Source: an uncultured Psychroflexus sp.
GTDB lineage: Bacteria; Bacteroidota; Bacteroidia; Flavobacteriales; Flavobacteriaceae
Direction: 5' to 3'
Length of the DNA: 64,000 nucleotides
Assembly: GCA_913062845.1 (NCBI GenBank)
Contig: CAJXVZ010000003.1
Location: 1 to 64,000 of the forward strand
Part shown: positions 36,920-45,984 of the stretch, piece by piece
Layout of the letters: every line of letters begins with the position of its first letter
Numbering within the stretch: the stretch's first letter is position 1
Program-made: the position numbers and the translations under genes
Notes under the pieces: model-generated
Databases searched by the model: none
What the model saw: the letters and a program-made list of their open reading frames with translations, nothing else
What the model was told of the DNA's origin: nothing

Positions 36920-39000
36920 TTTAATCTGTCAATTAGATTAATCTGTCTTTTTTCTAAAACAGGAGTCATGGCTTCAATCGCCTTGCTGTACTTTGGTTTC
37001 TTTAAAAGTGTCTCCAATAGTTGCCTGCAAAAATCCCTGAATCTCCATGTATGGTGAAAACTGCCTTCGAGTAGATTTTCTAAAGCTTCATTTGGAAATG
37101 CGTCGATTTGAAACAAATACCCAAATGCATGCTCTCTGACCTGAAATCTGTTTTTTAATGATGTATAACCAACCAATTCTTTAAGATGACTGGTCGTCTT
37201 CTCTGGTTCGTAATCGGGCGACACCAAATTAAGTGTCAGCCATAATTGTCTGATGTTTTTGTCCTTAAAACCAACACTCCCTTCCATTCGCTTCAGGTAC
37301 TCATTTTTATCTTGCTGAAAATTCAACCATAAATTGAGCAAGGCATGTTCCTGAGTTTGATAAGATTTATCTAAAAGCAAACTCTCGTATTCTGTTTTTA
37401 AAGCCAAAGGTATTTCATCCAGACTTTCAGCAATAGCCTGTCTCACCCATAAATTTTCAGAAGCGAAAGCTTTCCTGTAAAGCGGAATCAGTTTTTTATT
37501 GTTGGGCTCGGCTGCCATTTGATATACAGCTTCCTGCCCTATATAATCATTAACAGGAAAGCTTAATGCCTTGTTCAGTTCTTCCAGCTTTTCATCAATG
37601 GATAGCTCTCGCATCGCGATCAACTTAAAATATTCTGGAATAAATAAAGATTCTTCTAAGGCCTGAAGTGCCTGGTCGGCCTGAAAAGCTGACTGCCTGA
37701 GCCAATCGGCTTCAAATTGCGCCAGATTAATATCCGTTAGCGCTTTAACTTCATTCAAAAAGTTGTCTGTAGTGACGTTTTGATAAGCGTAATTATTCAA
37801 AAAGTTTTTAACTGAAAGATCAAACACTTCTTCTCCAACCAATCTGTTAAGCATAAAGAGTGCCCAGGCACCTTTTTGATAGTAGGTAAGTGAACTCGCA
37901 TTTTCTTTTAAAAGAGGTTCACCTTTTCCCTGGTCGCTTTTGGCTTTTAGTAATTCTGCATTTTGATAGAGCTTGTAGTAGAAATAATCGTCTCCAAAAA
38001 TCTGTCGTTCGGCTAAAAGCGCATAATAGGTTGCAAATCCTTCGTGCAACCAGTGGTGCTTTGAATCTGTTTCTGTGATGAGGTTCCCAAACCACTGATG
38101 AGCCAGTTCGTGGGCATTGACATTTACGTAGTTTCTGTCCTGATAACCAATAGAATCTACAACAAAAGCATCTGAAAAAATGGTCAGAGAGGTATTTTCC
38201 ATGCCGGCGTAAAGAAAATCTCTTACCGGCACTTGTTTGTAATCCTGCCATGGATATTTTACTCCGATCTTTTTTTCTAGGTAGTCAAAAATTCTTTTGG
38301 TATGTCTATATGTAGGCTCGAGATAAGCAGAGTCCTGTTTTAAAACATATTTGTGCAACTCAATTCCCGAATCTGATGTTTCTATTTCGCGGGTATAATC
38401 TCCGATACTTATAGCCACAAGATAAGAACTCATTGGCTTTTGCATATCATAAACCCATCTGGTCAAGGAATCATTCTCTTTCCACTGTTCTATGAGCTTC
38501 CCATTAGCCAGAGCTCCGTAAAAGCTGGGTACAATGAGACTAAGGTCGAATTCAATCTTGTCATTCATATCATCTATACTGGGCAACCAATGCGAAGTAT
38601 ATTTACCCTGTCCCTGTGTGAATACTTGATCATTTGCTTTATCTTGATCTTCAAAACCCACAAAATATAAAGTTTGTTTCGGCTTAGCCTTATACTTAAA
38701 GTTTATATTATAAGTTTTATCTTTTTTAAAACTTCCTGTAAACCAAATCCTTTTAGCTGTTGAATTAATTTCAAAATCAATATCAGACTTCAATACTTCA
38801 ACATTCATTTTTTTGGCATCCAGGTAAATGGAATCCAGGTCTTCAAGGGCTTTAAAAGTCAGCTTTATTCTACCTGAAATTGATCTGTCATTGAGATTGG
38901 GTATAACATCAGCCGATATTTTTTGAACATCGAATTTGCTTTGATATTGCCCTTGCATAAACCAAGGCATAAGGTATAACAGTAAAAATATTGTTCTCAC
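36916..39000 (-). CDS. M1-family metallopeptidase (secreted aminopeptidase)
   Basis: A 694-residue gluzincin with an N-terminal signal peptide (cut near MQGQ). The substrate motif YAGMENTS is near residues 264-271 and the zinc site is HELAH (297-301) with Glu320 (HEGFATYY). The C-terminal 250 residues are helical and HEAT-like, as in M1 enzymes. It is likely periplasmic. Its start overlaps the stop of the frameshifted membrane-protein gene (38997) by 4 bases. Confidence 0.93.
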   Translation of the reverse strand: MRTIFLLLYLMPWFMQGQYQSKFDVQKISADVIPNLNDRSISGRIKLTFKALEDLDSIYLDAKKMNVEVLKSDIDFEINSTAKRIWFTGSFKKDKTYNINFKYKAKPKQTLYFVGFEDQDKANDQVFTQGQGKYTSHWLPSIDDMNDKIEFDLSLIVPSFYGALANGKLIEQWKENDSLTRWVYDMQKPMSSYLVAISIGDYTREIETSDSGIELHKYVLKQDSAYLEPTYRHTKRIFDYLEKKIGVKYPWQDYKQVPVRDFLYAGMENTSLTIFSDAFVVDSIGYQDRNYVNVNAHELAHQWFGNLITETDSKHHWLHEGFATYYALLAERQIFGDDYFYYKLYQNAELLKAKSDQGKGEPLLKENASSLTYYQKGAWALFMLNRLVGEEVFDLSVKNFLNNYAYQNVTTDNFLNEVKALTDINLAQFEADWLRQSAFQADQALQALEESLFIPEYFKLIAMRELSIDEKLEELNKALSFPVNDYIGQEAVYQMAAEPNNKKLIPLYRKAFASENLWVRQAIAESLDEIPLALKTEYESLLLDKSYQTQEHALLNLWLNFQQDKNEYLKRMEGSVGFKDKNIRQLWLTLNLVSPDYEPEKTTSHLKELVGYTSLKNRFQVREHAFGYLFQIDAFPNEALENLLEGSFHHTWRFRDFCRQLLETLLKKPKYSKAIEAMTPVLEKRQINLIDRLK

Positions 39001-39502
39001 TTTGAAATATTTTCAATCTTAATTTTTAATAACCCAAACATATAAAAAACCTGAAAGAAGTACGAAACATCAAAGCATCCTTTACAATCAACCTCGATTT
39101 CTTTTCTAAGTTGTTCAACATTTAAATAGGCGAAACTCGAAAGCCTGAGCTTAACTTTATGGTTTACTATAATCCAAATAGCCTGGTAAGAATCGTATCT
39201 GGTATGTTCTGATACATTAAGATAGTAGTCAAAATCAGACCATTTATATCTTTTTTTAACAAAAGGTAAAACCGGATTTATTAAATCTATTCCTGACTGA
39301 TTAATGACAACTTTTTTAAACTCCCAGACAAAATAACCTAAAGCAAGTGCTGAAAACAAAGTAATAAAATTAGTAATGGCAATGATTCAAAAAACCTGTG
39401 ATACGAAAATATGATTTTAAATATGATGAAAATCGGAAAAAGCACCAATGCAACAATCAAAACAAAAGAAAGATACTTGTATTTTGATTTAATTTGTCTC
39501 AA
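38997..39502 (-). pseudogene. Small two-span membrane protein gene, frameshifted
   Basis: An open frame from 39359 has only a TTG start and begins in the middle of a membrane span. The other frame, from a TTG at 39502 just after the preceding gene, gives a first span (YLSFVLIVALVLFPIFIIF) and the beginning of a second (SLPLLILLL) before a stop. Adding one T to the T4 run at 39353-39356 joins them as LLILLLCFSALALGYFVWEF and yields one protein of about 168 residues with two spans and a soluble, PH-like C-terminal part. No family is recognised. A real mutation and a sequencing error are both possible. Confidence 0.6.
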
Positions 39503-39517
39503 TACACAGGTGTATGA

Positions 39518-40159
39518 CTATTCCTGCTTAACAATTATTACAGAAGCTTTGACGCCGGTAAGTAAATTCCAGACATTATTTGAATGCAAATAACCTTTAT
39601 CGTCTGTGATACGCAGCTGTGCTGTGTTTGGTCCGGATTGTCCTTGATTTAAAGCTACAAATTCAATCTTGTTAAAACCAACTTCCATTGGAATGTCTAT
39701 TGAAGTAAAGCCGGGTCTAAGCAAAACATTTTCAGCTATAACTTTTCCATTGAGCAATATATCTACACGATCACCATCAAATGCCATGTGATCCCTGAAC
39801 ATAAAAGTCATTTTTTCAGCATTAGAATTAATTATACCAAAATCCATGTCATTGGCATATTTCTCAGCATCAAAATTGTTACCTTCATTTCCGGCATCAA
39901 AATTAAACTTACTGTCCCAGGCCTGACCGGGATCGGTATATTTACTTTTAGCTGTAAAGTCTACACCTTTGTCTTCTTCTTTATTCAAAAACATCCCGTT
40001 ACTACTTCGGTTTGGGATACCAAAAGTGCTTGTTGTAGATTTTGAGTTGCTTTTTGAAGAATTGAATATTGAACCACTACTGGTCTTACTACCACTATCG
40101 ATCTGAGCCATTAGTGAAAAGCTCGCAAAAAGCAGGATCAATGACAATATAAATTTCAT
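39518..40159 (-). CDS. Secreted protein of unknown function
   Basis: A 213-residue protein with a signal peptide (FILSLILLFASFSLMA, cut before QID). A Ser/Lys/Asn/Thr-rich, probably disordered part (about 20-85) is followed by a beta-rich C-terminal domain with DRVDILLNGKVIAENVLL and GFNKIEFVALNQG, suggestive of a carbohydrate- or adhesin-like beta sandwich. It is the first gene of the minus-strand unit with the membrane protein, M1 peptidase and patatin. A -7 box lies four bases before the ATG. Confidence 0.75.
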   Translation of the reverse strand: MKFILSLILLFASFSLMAQIDSGSKTSSGSIFNSSKSNSKSTTSTFGIPNRSSNGMFLNKEEDKGVDFTAKSKYTDPGQAWDSKFNFDAGNEGNNFDAEKYANDMDFGIINSNAEKMTFMFRDHMAFDGDRVDILLNGKVIAENVLLRPGFTSIDIPMEVGFNKIEFVALNQGQSGPNTAQLRITDDKGYLHSNNVWNLLTGVKASVIIVKQE

Positions 40160-40163
40160 AATA

Positions 40164-40171
40164 CAAATATA
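40164..40171 (-). promoter_or_regulatory. -7 promoter box (TATATTTG) for the 40159-36011 unit
   Basis: Minus-strand TATATTTG with four bases (TATT) before the ATG at 40159; the message would be leaderless. Confidence 0.6.
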
Positions 40172-40306
40172 AAGTTTTATTTCTTAGTGAATTACTTTCC
40201 AAATGTTAACTTTAAACTATCTTTTAGATGATTGCAAAACTTTAAGTGCATTTTCAAAAATTGTTAAGGTTAAATTATTCTGATAAAATAGTTCACATTT
40301 TTCAAT

Positions 40307-40314
40307 TAAGTTTG
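40307..40314 (+). promoter_or_regulatory. -7 promoter box (TAAGTTTG) for gldA
   Basis: TAAGTTTG fits TAnnTTTG and ends 18 bases before the gldA ATG. Confidence 0.5.
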
Positions 40315-40332
40315 AAACAATAATAATACCAA

Positions 40333-41229
40333 ATGTCAATTTCAACAGAAGGAATTACAAAAACATATAATTCTCAAAAAGCATTGAATAATGTGAGTTT
40401 TGAGATACCAAAAGGTCAAATAGTTGGATTTCTGGGGCCAAATGGAGCCGGAAAATCTACGATGATGAAAATTCTCACAGGTTACATCAACACTTATGAA
40501 GGAGACGCAAAAATCAACAATATAGACATCAGAAAATATCCATTAGATATTCAACATAACATAGGATACCTTCCGGAACACAACCCATTATATACAGATA
40601 TGTATGTAAGAGAATTTTTAAATTTCAATGCCAATATTTACAATTGCTCTAAAAACAGTGTTGAAGACGTTATTGATTTAACTAACCTTAGTCCGGAGGC
40701 ACATAAAAAAATAAACCAATTGTCCAAGGGTTACCGCCAAAGGGTTGGACTGGCTGCCGCACTTGTTCATGACCCGGAAATACTCATTTTAGACGAACCA
40801 ACGACTGGTCTGGATCCCAACCAGTTAGTCGAAATACGTAGTCTTATCAAGAGCATAGGCAAAGACAAAACCACACTTCTTTCCACACATATTATGCAGG
40901 AAGTAGAAGCGATTTGCGATAGGGTAATCATTATAAATAAAGGAGAAGTTGTTGCCGATGAAATGCTGGACGATTTAACCAAAAACCAGCAACAAATCAT
41001 TCATGTAGAATTGGATTATAGTGTTGAACTGGAAGCTTTCAACCGGCTTTCCAAAGTTAAGAAAGCCGAGGAAATTGGACTTTATACCTATGAACTTCAT
41101 TTTGATACGGACAAAGATATGCGCTCATACGTCTTTGATTTTGCACATGATATAGGACTAAAGATCAAAACACTAAACCGTAAAAATCAAAGTCTGGAAG
41201 AATTATTTAAATCTTTAACTTCAAAATAA
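40333..41229 (+). CDS. gldA: Gliding-motility ABC transporter ATPase GldA
   Basis: A 298-residue ABC ATPase. Walker A GPNGAGKST is at residues 35-43, the signature is LSKGYRQRVGLAAAL, and Walker B is ILILDEPTTGLD. The N-terminal lead and the segment IGYLPEHNPLYTDMYVREFL closely resemble GldA of flavobacteria, which works with GldF and GldG in gliding. The partners are not adjacent, which is the usual arrangement. Another ABC-2-type ATPase remains possible. It is 5 bases from the M28 peptidase gene. Confidence 0.82.
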   Translation: MSISTEGITKTYNSQKALNNVSFEIPKGQIVGFLGPNGAGKSTMMKILTGYINTYEGDAKINNIDIRKYPLDIQHNIGYLPEHNPLYTDMYVREFLNFNANIYNCSKNSVEDVIDLTNLSPEAHKKINQLSKGYRQRVGLAAALVHDPEILILDEPTTGLDPNQLVEIRSLIKSIGKDKTTLLSTHIMQEVEAICDRVIIINKGEVVADEMLDDLTKNQQQIIHVELDYSVELEAFNRLSKVKKAEEIGLYTYELHFDTDKDMRSYVFDFAHDIGLKIKTLNRKNQSLEELFKSLTSK

Positions 41230-41234
41230 GAGTT

Positions 41235-42578
41235 ATGAATAAACTAAAGTTTACCATCATTTTTTTGTCATTATTATTTTCAGGATTCGCACAGCAAAAC
41301 CCGAAAATTTATGATATCATAGAGAATGTATCTGCCGAAAGAATTGAAAACGACATCCGGACGTTGGCAAATTTTGGAACCAGAAACACCTTTAGCGATA
41401 CTTTGAGTGAGACCAGAGGTATAGGTGCAGCCAGAAGATGGATAAAAGCAGAATTTGAAAAAATATCTGAAGCCTGTAATGGATGTCTGGAAATATTCTA
41501 CCAAAGGACCATGGTTACACCGGAGATGGGCAACAGGGTACCTAAAGCAGCTGAAGTTGTAAATGTCGTAGCCATTCTAAGAGGAAAAACAAATCCAGAT
41601 TCTTACATCATGATGAGCGGAGATATAGATTCCAGAGCCTCAGACACACAGGATTTCACAACGGATGCACCGGGCGCAAATGACAATGCCAGTGGTATGG
41701 CAGGAACCATCGAGGCAGCAAGAGTACTATCTAAATATGAGTTTGAAAACAGCATAGCATTTGTTGGTTTAAGTGGTGAAGAACAAGGATTATTTGGCGG
41801 TAAGTTTCTTGCTGAATTCGCCAAAGAAAATAAATGGCATATCATAGGAATACTCAACAATGACATGATAGGCAATATAAAAGGTATTGATGGCGTGATA
41901 GACAACAGAAGTTTTAGAATATTTAGTGAGGCACATAACCCAACAGAAACCGAAAGGGAACGCCTTATGAAACGTTACTATGGCGGCGAAGTTGACGGCG
42001 TATCCAGACAATTGGCAAGATATGTTCACAAAACTACAAAAACCTACATGCCGGAGATGAATCCAATAATGATATACAGGTTAGACAGGTTTGGTCGTGG
42101 AGGACATCATAAACCTTTTAATGATCTTGGCTATCCGGGAATAAGAATTATGGAAGCTCACGAAAATTATGTTCAACAACACCAGGACATCCGGGTTGAA
42201 AATGGCATTGAATATGGAGACGTGATAAAACACGTCAACTTTGATTTTGCCAAAAAGCTAACAGCTGTTAATGCCATTAATCTGGCCAGCCTGGCCTGGG
42301 CACCAAAAAAACCGGAAAACGTAAAAATTGGTGGCGCTGTACAACCTTCTACAACTTTAAGATGGGACACCAACAACAACCAGAACGTCAAAGGCTATAT
42401 GATTTACTGGAGAGAGACAACCTCACCGGTCTGGCAATACAGCAGATATGTAGGCAATGTCAATGAATTTACATTGGAAAATATCGTCATTGATAATTAT
42501 TTTTTTGGTGTTGCCAGTATCAGCAAAGATGGCTTTGAAAGTGTGGTTTCTTTCCCATCAGGATTGATTAGAAATTAG
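41235..42578 (+). CDS. Secreted M28 peptidase with C-terminal fibronectin III domain
   Basis: A 447-residue protein with a signal peptide (FTIIFLSLLFSGFA, cut before QQN). The M28 zinc peptidase domain covers about 25-350: SGDIDSRAS, APGANDNASGMAGTIE and GLSGEEQGLFGG carry metal ligands and the catalytic Glu, and MIGN and GHHKPF supply further ligands. A fibronectin III-like domain from about 360 (PENVKIG to FPSGL) follows. It probably acts as a periplasmic or cell-surface aminopeptidase. It follows gldA by 5 bases. Confidence 0.88.
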   Translation: MNKLKFTIIFLSLLFSGFAQQNPKIYDIIENVSAERIENDIRTLANFGTRNTFSDTLSETRGIGAARRWIKAEFEKISEACNGCLEIFYQRTMVTPEMGNRVPKAAEVVNVVAILRGKTNPDSYIMMSGDIDSRASDTQDFTTDAPGANDNASGMAGTIEAARVLSKYEFENSIAFVGLSGEEQGLFGGKFLAEFAKENKWHIIGILNNDMIGNIKGIDGVIDNRSFRIFSEAHNPTETERERLMKRYYGGEVDGVSRQLARYVHKTTKTYMPEMNPIMIYRLDRFGRGGHHKPFNDLGYPGIRIMEAHENYVQQHQDIRVENGIEYGDVIKHVNFDFAKKLTAVNAINLASLAWAPKKPENVKIGGAVQPSTTLRWDTNNNQNVKGYMIYWRETTSPVWQYSRYVGNVNEFTLENIVIDNYFFGVASISKDGFESVVSFPSGLIRN

Positions 42579-42733
42579 ACCAGAACTTAATTTTGATGAT
42601 TTTTCATCTACGTAAAATATTAATTTTCAATTAAATATATATTTTATTTTAAATAATTTGAAAATTATTTTTAACTTCCTGTAACCTTAACTGTCTTTTA
42701 TACGTATAAAGTAATACACTATAAAATTTTGAA
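42579..42733 (+). other. AT-rich leader upstream of rpoD
   Basis: 155 bases between the M28 peptidase and rpoD, very AT-rich, with the palindrome TATACGTATA about 30 bases before the start. No exact TAnnTTTG is seen; TAAAATTTTG just before the ATG has two extra bases. The rpoD promoter cannot be placed with confidence. Confidence 0.35.
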
Positions 42734-43597
42734 ATGAGACAACTTAAGATTACAAAACAAGTTACTAATCGTGAAACTGCTTCTTTAGACAAATATCTAC
42801 AGGAAATTGGAAAAGTAGATCTTATCACAGCTGAGGAAGAAGTGGAGTTGGCACAACGCATTAAAGCAGGTGATGACAGAGCTTTAGAGAAATTGACCAA
42901 TGCCAATTTAAGATTTGTTGTTTCTGTAGCAAAACAGTATCAAAATCAAGGACTAACGCTTCCTGATCTGATCAATGAAGGTAATTTAGGTTTGATTAAA
43001 GCAGCTAAAAGATTTGATGAAACACGTGGTTTCAAATTTATTTCTTATGCTGTTTGGTGGATCAGACAGTCTATTTTACAGGCTTTAGCAGAGCAATCAC
43101 GTGTTGTGAGACTTCCGCTCAACAAAATTGGAACCATCAATAAGATCAATAAAGCATATGCTTTATTGGAGCAAAATAATGAGCGTCCACCAAGTCCGGA
43201 AGAGATTGCCAAAGAACTGGATATGACTGTAAACGATGTTAAAGAGTCCCTTAAAAATTCCGGTCGTCACGTTTCTATGGATGCTCCTCTTGTTGAAGGT
43301 GAAGACTCAAACCTCTATGATGTTTTAAATTTTGGAGAGTCACCAAATCCAGACAAACAACTCATCCATGAATCACTTCAAAAGGAAATTGAACGCGCGC
43401 TAGAAACGCTCACAACCCGCGAAGCCGACGTGTTGCGTTTGTACTTTGGGTTAAATAACCAACAACCAATGACCCTGGAAGAGATTGCCCAGATCTTTGG
43501 ACTTACCAGAGAGAGAGTCCGCCAAATCAAAGAAAAAGGCGTACGCAGACTGAAGCATACCAACAGAAGTAGAATTTTGAAGAATTACCTAGGTTAA
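42734..43597 (+). CDS. rpoD: Primary sigma factor RpoD (SigA), Bacteroidota type
   Basis: A 287-residue sigma-70 that directs RNA polymerase to housekeeping promoters. It starts [14 protein letters not shown] and lacks region 1.1, as in all Bacteroidota. Region 1.2 is [12 protein letters not shown], region 2 has [26 protein letters not shown], region 3 LPLNKIG to SMDAPL, and region 4 has [22 protein letters not shown], the -35-reading helix-turn-helix. It would recognise the TAnnTTTG boxes listed here. It is a single gene with its own terminator. Confidence 0.97.
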   Translation: MRQLKITKQVTNRETASLDKYLQEIGKVDLITAEEEVELAQRIKAGDDRALEKLTNANLRFVVSVAKQYQNQGLTLPDLINEGNLGLIKAAKRFDETRGFKFISYAVWWIRQSILQALAEQSRVVRLPLNKIGTINKINKAYALLEQNNERPPSPEEIAKELDMTVNDVKESLKNSGRHVSMDAPLVEGEDSNLYDVLNFGESPNPDKQLIHESLQKEIERALETLTTREADVLRLYFGLNNQQPMTLEEIAQIFGLTRERVRQIKEKGVRRLKHTNRSRILKNYLG

Positions 43598-43624
43598 AAT
43601 TAATTCATTTTAGAATTCTTACTT

Positions 43625-43653
43625 AAAACCTTGTCTTCGGACAAGGTTTTTTT
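43625..43653 (+). terminator. rpoD terminator with UUCG loop
   Basis: An 11-base-pair stem AAAACCTTGTC / GACAAGGTTTT closed by the very stable TTCG tetraloop and followed by T residues, 27 bases after the rpoD stop. Confidence 0.92.
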
Positions 43654-43736
43654 ATTGGTATTGCAGCCTTTTTACCAAATAAAACTAAAATATTGTACAT
43701 CTTTTTTCGATAAACTTATATTTACAAAAAAAATCA

Positions 43737-44666
43737 ATGCCTAAAACTTTATTATTCATTGTCCTCGTTCTGATGTCATTTTTTAATCATGCTCAGGCAC
43801 AAGACCAAAAAGCAGAAATAGAAAAACATCTTAGAGCATTGGCATCAGACGAAATGCAGGGCAGAGAGTCAGGAACTTTGGGCCTTGAAAAGTCAGCAGA
43901 ATACATTGAAAACTACTTCAAATCTGAGAATATAAAACCATACTATAAAACCTACAGGGATACTTTCTATCTCAAAAATGAAAAAGTAGCTTACAACCTT
44001 CTTGCCTATAAAGCAGGAACAGATCCATTACTTTCCAAAAACCCGATTATTATCGGCGCCCATTATGATCATATTGGTTATCGAAAACCTGTAAATGGTG
44101 ATAGTATTGCCAATGGTGCAAATGACAATGCTTCAGGAACTGTAGCAGTTATGCAACTTGCTAAATTGCTGAAAGATAAAGAAACCAAAAGACCTTTGAT
44201 CTTTATACTTTTTGATGCTGAGGAAAAAGGTTTGGTCGGCTCAAAATATCTCGCTGAAAAATTTAAAAGTGAAGATGTTCTGCCATACATTGTCTTCAAC
44301 ATAGAAATGGTTGGTGTACCAATGCCGGAGTATCCGGATTCAGCTTATCTAACCGGATTTCAAAGATCAAATTTTGCAGAGGTATTTAATTCATATCTGT
44401 CCGATGAAAATTTGATTTTTTCACCACAGTCAAAAAAATACAGGTTATTTACAAGAAGTGATAATCATCCTTTTTATAAAGTCTTTAAAATACCTGCTCA
44501 CTCTGTTTCAACTTTTGATTTCACAAATTACGATTTCTATCATCAGGTAGGTGATGAAGCAGATAAAATGGATTACAGGCATATGGATCGCCTTATTTCA
44601 CAATGGTCTGTAGCACTTTTAAATATTGCAAATCATGAGGATAACCAAATTAAAATGAACAAATAA
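43737..44666 (+). CDS. Secreted M28-family peptidase
   Basis: A 309-residue zinc aminopeptidase with a signal peptide (LLFIVLVLMSFFNHAQA). Metal ligands and the catalytic Glu are seen in GAHYDHIG, NGANDNASGTVA and LFDAEEKGLVG; the final His ligand is in YDFYHQVGD. It is distinct from the 41235 paralogue in lacking the fibronectin III domain. The stop overlaps the ATG of the next gene by one base. A near-match -7 box TATATTTA lies upstream. Confidence 0.9.
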   Translation: MPKTLLFIVLVLMSFFNHAQAQDQKAEIEKHLRALASDEMQGRESGTLGLEKSAEYIENYFKSENIKPYYKTYRDTFYLKNEKVAYNLLAYKAGTDPLLSKNPIIIGAHYDHIGYRKPVNGDSIANGANDNASGTVAVMQLAKLLKDKETKRPLIFILFDAEEKGLVGSKYLAEKFKSEDVLPYIVFNIEMVGVPMPEYPDSAYLTGFQRSNFAEVFNSYLSDENLIFSPQSKKYRLFTRSDNHPFYKVFKIPAHSVSTFDFTNYDFYHQVGDEADKMDYRHMDRLISQWSVALLNIANHEDNQIKMNK

Positions 44667-45349
44667 TGACAAAAACAATCATCATAACCGGTACCAGCCG
44701 AGGAATTGGTTTTGAACTTGTAAAGATCTTTGCCGAAAAACAATATCAAGTTTTTGCCTTATCAAGAAATGATAAACCTGTTAATGCTCTCGGTCATAAA
44801 AATGTATTCAGTCTTTCCTGTGACTTGAGTGATGAAAGTTCAATTCAAAAAAATATAGAATATATCTCTGCCAAAACGGATAAAGTGGATATCCTTATAA
44901 ACAATGCAGGAAAATTTATGAATCAGGCCTTTGAAGAAACAAATGTAAATGATGTTAGAGCTGTTTATGAGGCAAATGTCTTTGGTGTTTTTGGTTTAAC
45001 ATCAAAACTGATTAGGGCCTTTAGCAAAATTGGTCATACCGTAAATATTTCGAGCATGGGTGGTATTCAGGGTAGTGTTAAATTTCCGGGGCTTGCCGCT
45101 TACAGCTCAAGCAAAGCAGCACTGATTTGTATGACTGAGTTATTGGCAGAAGAATACAAAGAGACCGAAATGGCTTTTAACTGTCTCGCGCTCGGAGCTG
45201 TAGAAACTGAAATGCTCAAAGAAGCATTTCCGGGTTTTCAAGCACCCGTAAATGCAAAAGAAATGGCTGAATATATTTCAAATTTTGCAATTGAAGGTAA
45301 AAAGTATTATAATGGAAAAACATTACAGGTTTCGAATTCCACACCCTAA
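44666..45349 (+). CDS. Short-chain dehydrogenase/reductase
   Basis: A 227-residue classical SDR: TGTSRGIGFELV (about 8-19) binds NAD(P), NNAGKF is conserved, and the catalytic Ser, Tyr, Lys are in NISSMGG and YSSSKAAL. Substrate unknown. It starts on the last base of the M28 gene and is followed 2 bases later by the SprT-like gene, so these three are one operon. Confidence 0.85.
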   Translation: MTKTIIITGTSRGIGFELVKIFAEKQYQVFALSRNDKPVNALGHKNVFSLSCDLSDESSIQKNIEYISAKTDKVDILINNAGKFMNQAFEETNVNDVRAVYEANVFGVFGLTSKLIRAFSKIGHTVNISSMGGIQGSVKFPGLAAYSSSKAALICMTELLAEEYKETEMAFNCLALGAVETEMLKEAFPGFQAPVNAKEMAEYISNFAIEGKKYYNGKTLQVSNSTP

Positions 45350-45351
45350 AA

Positions 45352-45948
45352 GTGACTTCAGTATTACAGAAATATTTGCCTGATAAATCTGTTGCTTTTG
45401 TAGAAGAGCTGTTAAAGACTTATAAGGTGCATTTAAAAATTGTAAATGAAAGGCAAACCAAACACGGCGATTACAGGCCTCTGCCCAATGGAGGGCACCA
45501 AATTACTGTAAATGCCAATTTGAATCCATACCGGTTTTTAATTACCCTCATACATGAAATAGCACATTTACTTGTTTTTCAAAACTACCCAAGATCGGTA
45601 AAACCTCACGGTATAGAGTGGAAACTGACCTTTCAGCAATTGATGTTACCTCTTATAAACCCAATGATTTTTCCTGAACAGCTTTTGCCACTCATTGCCA
45701 ATCATTTTAAAAATCCAAGAGCAAGCAGCGATACAGATGCGAGATTATCTATTGCATTAAAAGCATACGATAAACCTTCAAATAAAAGTTATATATTTGA
45801 ATTACCCATTGGGACACACTTTTGCTTACCAAATGGCAGAATATTTGTCAAAGGAGAAAAATTGAGGAAAAGATACAAGTGCAAGGAGTTGTCCACAGGG
45901 AAAATGTATGTTTTTCAACCTAATGCTGAGGTTGAAGTTTTAAAATAA
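45352..45948 (+). CDS. SprT-like zinc-metallopeptidase-domain protein
   Basis: A 198-residue protein with an SprT-like domain: NANLNPYRFLITLIHEIAHL holds the HExxH site, and HGIEWK provides the distal His. The C-terminal part (KLRKRYKCKELSTGKMYVF) resembles the zinc-ribbon region but has a single Cys pair at most. In eukaryotes relatives (SPRTN) cut DNA-protein crosslinks; in bacteria the role is unclear. The start is a GTG at 45352, two bases after the preceding stop. Confidence 0.85.
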   Translation: MTSVLQKYLPDKSVAFVEELLKTYKVHLKIVNERQTKHGDYRPLPNGGHQITVNANLNPYRFLITLIHEIAHLLVFQNYPRSVKPHGIEWKLTFQQLMLPLINPMIFPEQLLPLIANHFKNPRASSDTDARLSIALKAYDKPSNKSYIFELPIGTHFCLPNGRIFVKGEKLRKRYKCKELSTGKMYVFQPNAEVEVLK

Positions 45949-45984
45949 TTTAAAATTCTACATCATAAACGAATGTAGGTTGCT

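Noticed and set aside
37919-38251. 110-codon frame on the same strand as the M1 peptidase, in another phase
   Set aside because: It lies entirely inside the conserved peptidase gene and has a Cys/Arg/Phe-rich composition without domain features.
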